From the NCBI GenBank assembly GCA_963820075.1, contig CAWFYS010000006.1:434001-498000 (forward strand): a stretch of DNA of 64,000 nt. The letters are read 5' to 3'. Below the pieces are notes generated by a model, which worked only from the letters and a program-made list of their open reading frames with translations, was not told the DNA's origin and did no database searches. Positions 63,981-64,000 of this stretch are shown here, in pieces (position 1 is the first letter of the stretch; each line of letters begins with the position of its first letter). Made by a program: the position numbers and the translations under genes. Source of the DNA: Kumtagia sp963820075 (lineage in GTDB: Bacteria; Pseudomonadota; Alphaproteobacteria; Rhizobiales; Rhizobiaceae).

Positions 63981-64000
63981 GGATCGCGAAGATGTGAAGC

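Overview
The window is about 63% GC and carries many Rhizobiales (Hyphomicrobiales) hallmarks: a circularly permuted ssrA with an ANDNYAEARLAA tag, an alphaproteobacterial SspB adaptor, lptF-lptG-lptD-surA-pdxA-rsmA and fabD-fabG-acpP-fabF-mltG-yicC-gmk blocks, rpsF-rpsR-rplI-dnaB-radA-cvpA, and dispersed palindromic intergenic repeats. The overall look is Mesorhizobium/Phyllobacteriaceae-like chromosomal DNA. I see no phage, conjugative, CRISPR or tRNA features.

Layout. 1-7 kb: membrane-protein fragment, RidA-like protein, creatininase-family hydrolase, ABC-F ATPase, DinB-like protein, glutathione transferase, ndk. 6.5-11 kb (minus strand): moaE, moaD, pgsA, uvrC and a pteridine-reductase-like SDR; three of these five are frameshifted as given. 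11-19 kb: GST, HxlR regulator divergent from an acyl-CoA dehydrogenase, RNase T2, rlmJ, holC, pepA. 19-26 kb: LPS-transport operon lptFG-lptD with a SurA-like chaperone, a truncated pdxA and rsmA. 26-33 kb: gmk, yicC, mltG and the fatty-acid genes fabF/acpP/fabG/fabD. 33-41 kb: LTA-synthase-type phosphotransferase, ribosomal proteins S6/S18/L9, dnaB, radA, cvpA. 41-45 kb: psd-pssA facing an Aas-like acyltransferase/acyl-ACP synthetase. 45-51 kb: ssrA and sspB (both parts of tag-directed proteolysis), DUF4169 and RHH proteins, a giant AsmA-family protein. 51-54 kb: a protein with all three sialyltransferase motifs beside a GT8-like glycosyltransferase, then HlyU-like, SRPBCC and a TetR/VOC pair with two operator copies. 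55-64 kb: SLT lipoprotein, ogt, cspA, EAL protein, aspartate aminotransferase, RHH protein, EF-G paralogue.

Two cross-cutting observations. First, a family of about 106-bp repeats with CTAAGCAG/CTGCTTAG ends occurs at least six times, several abutting stop codons so that the stop lies inside the repeat end. Second, ten single-base frameshifts in six genes (moaD, uvrC x4, SDR x2, acyl-CoA dehydrogenase, SRPBCC, ogt) are all of the same sign (+1), several in short A/T runs. This argues for insertion-type sequence errors rather than independent gene decay, so those genes are probably intact in the organism. By contrast pdxA lacks about three quarters of its length, which one base cannot explain.

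The item I find most biologically unusual is the sialyltransferase-motif (GT29-like) protein paired with a GT8-like enzyme at 51.4-52.7 kb.
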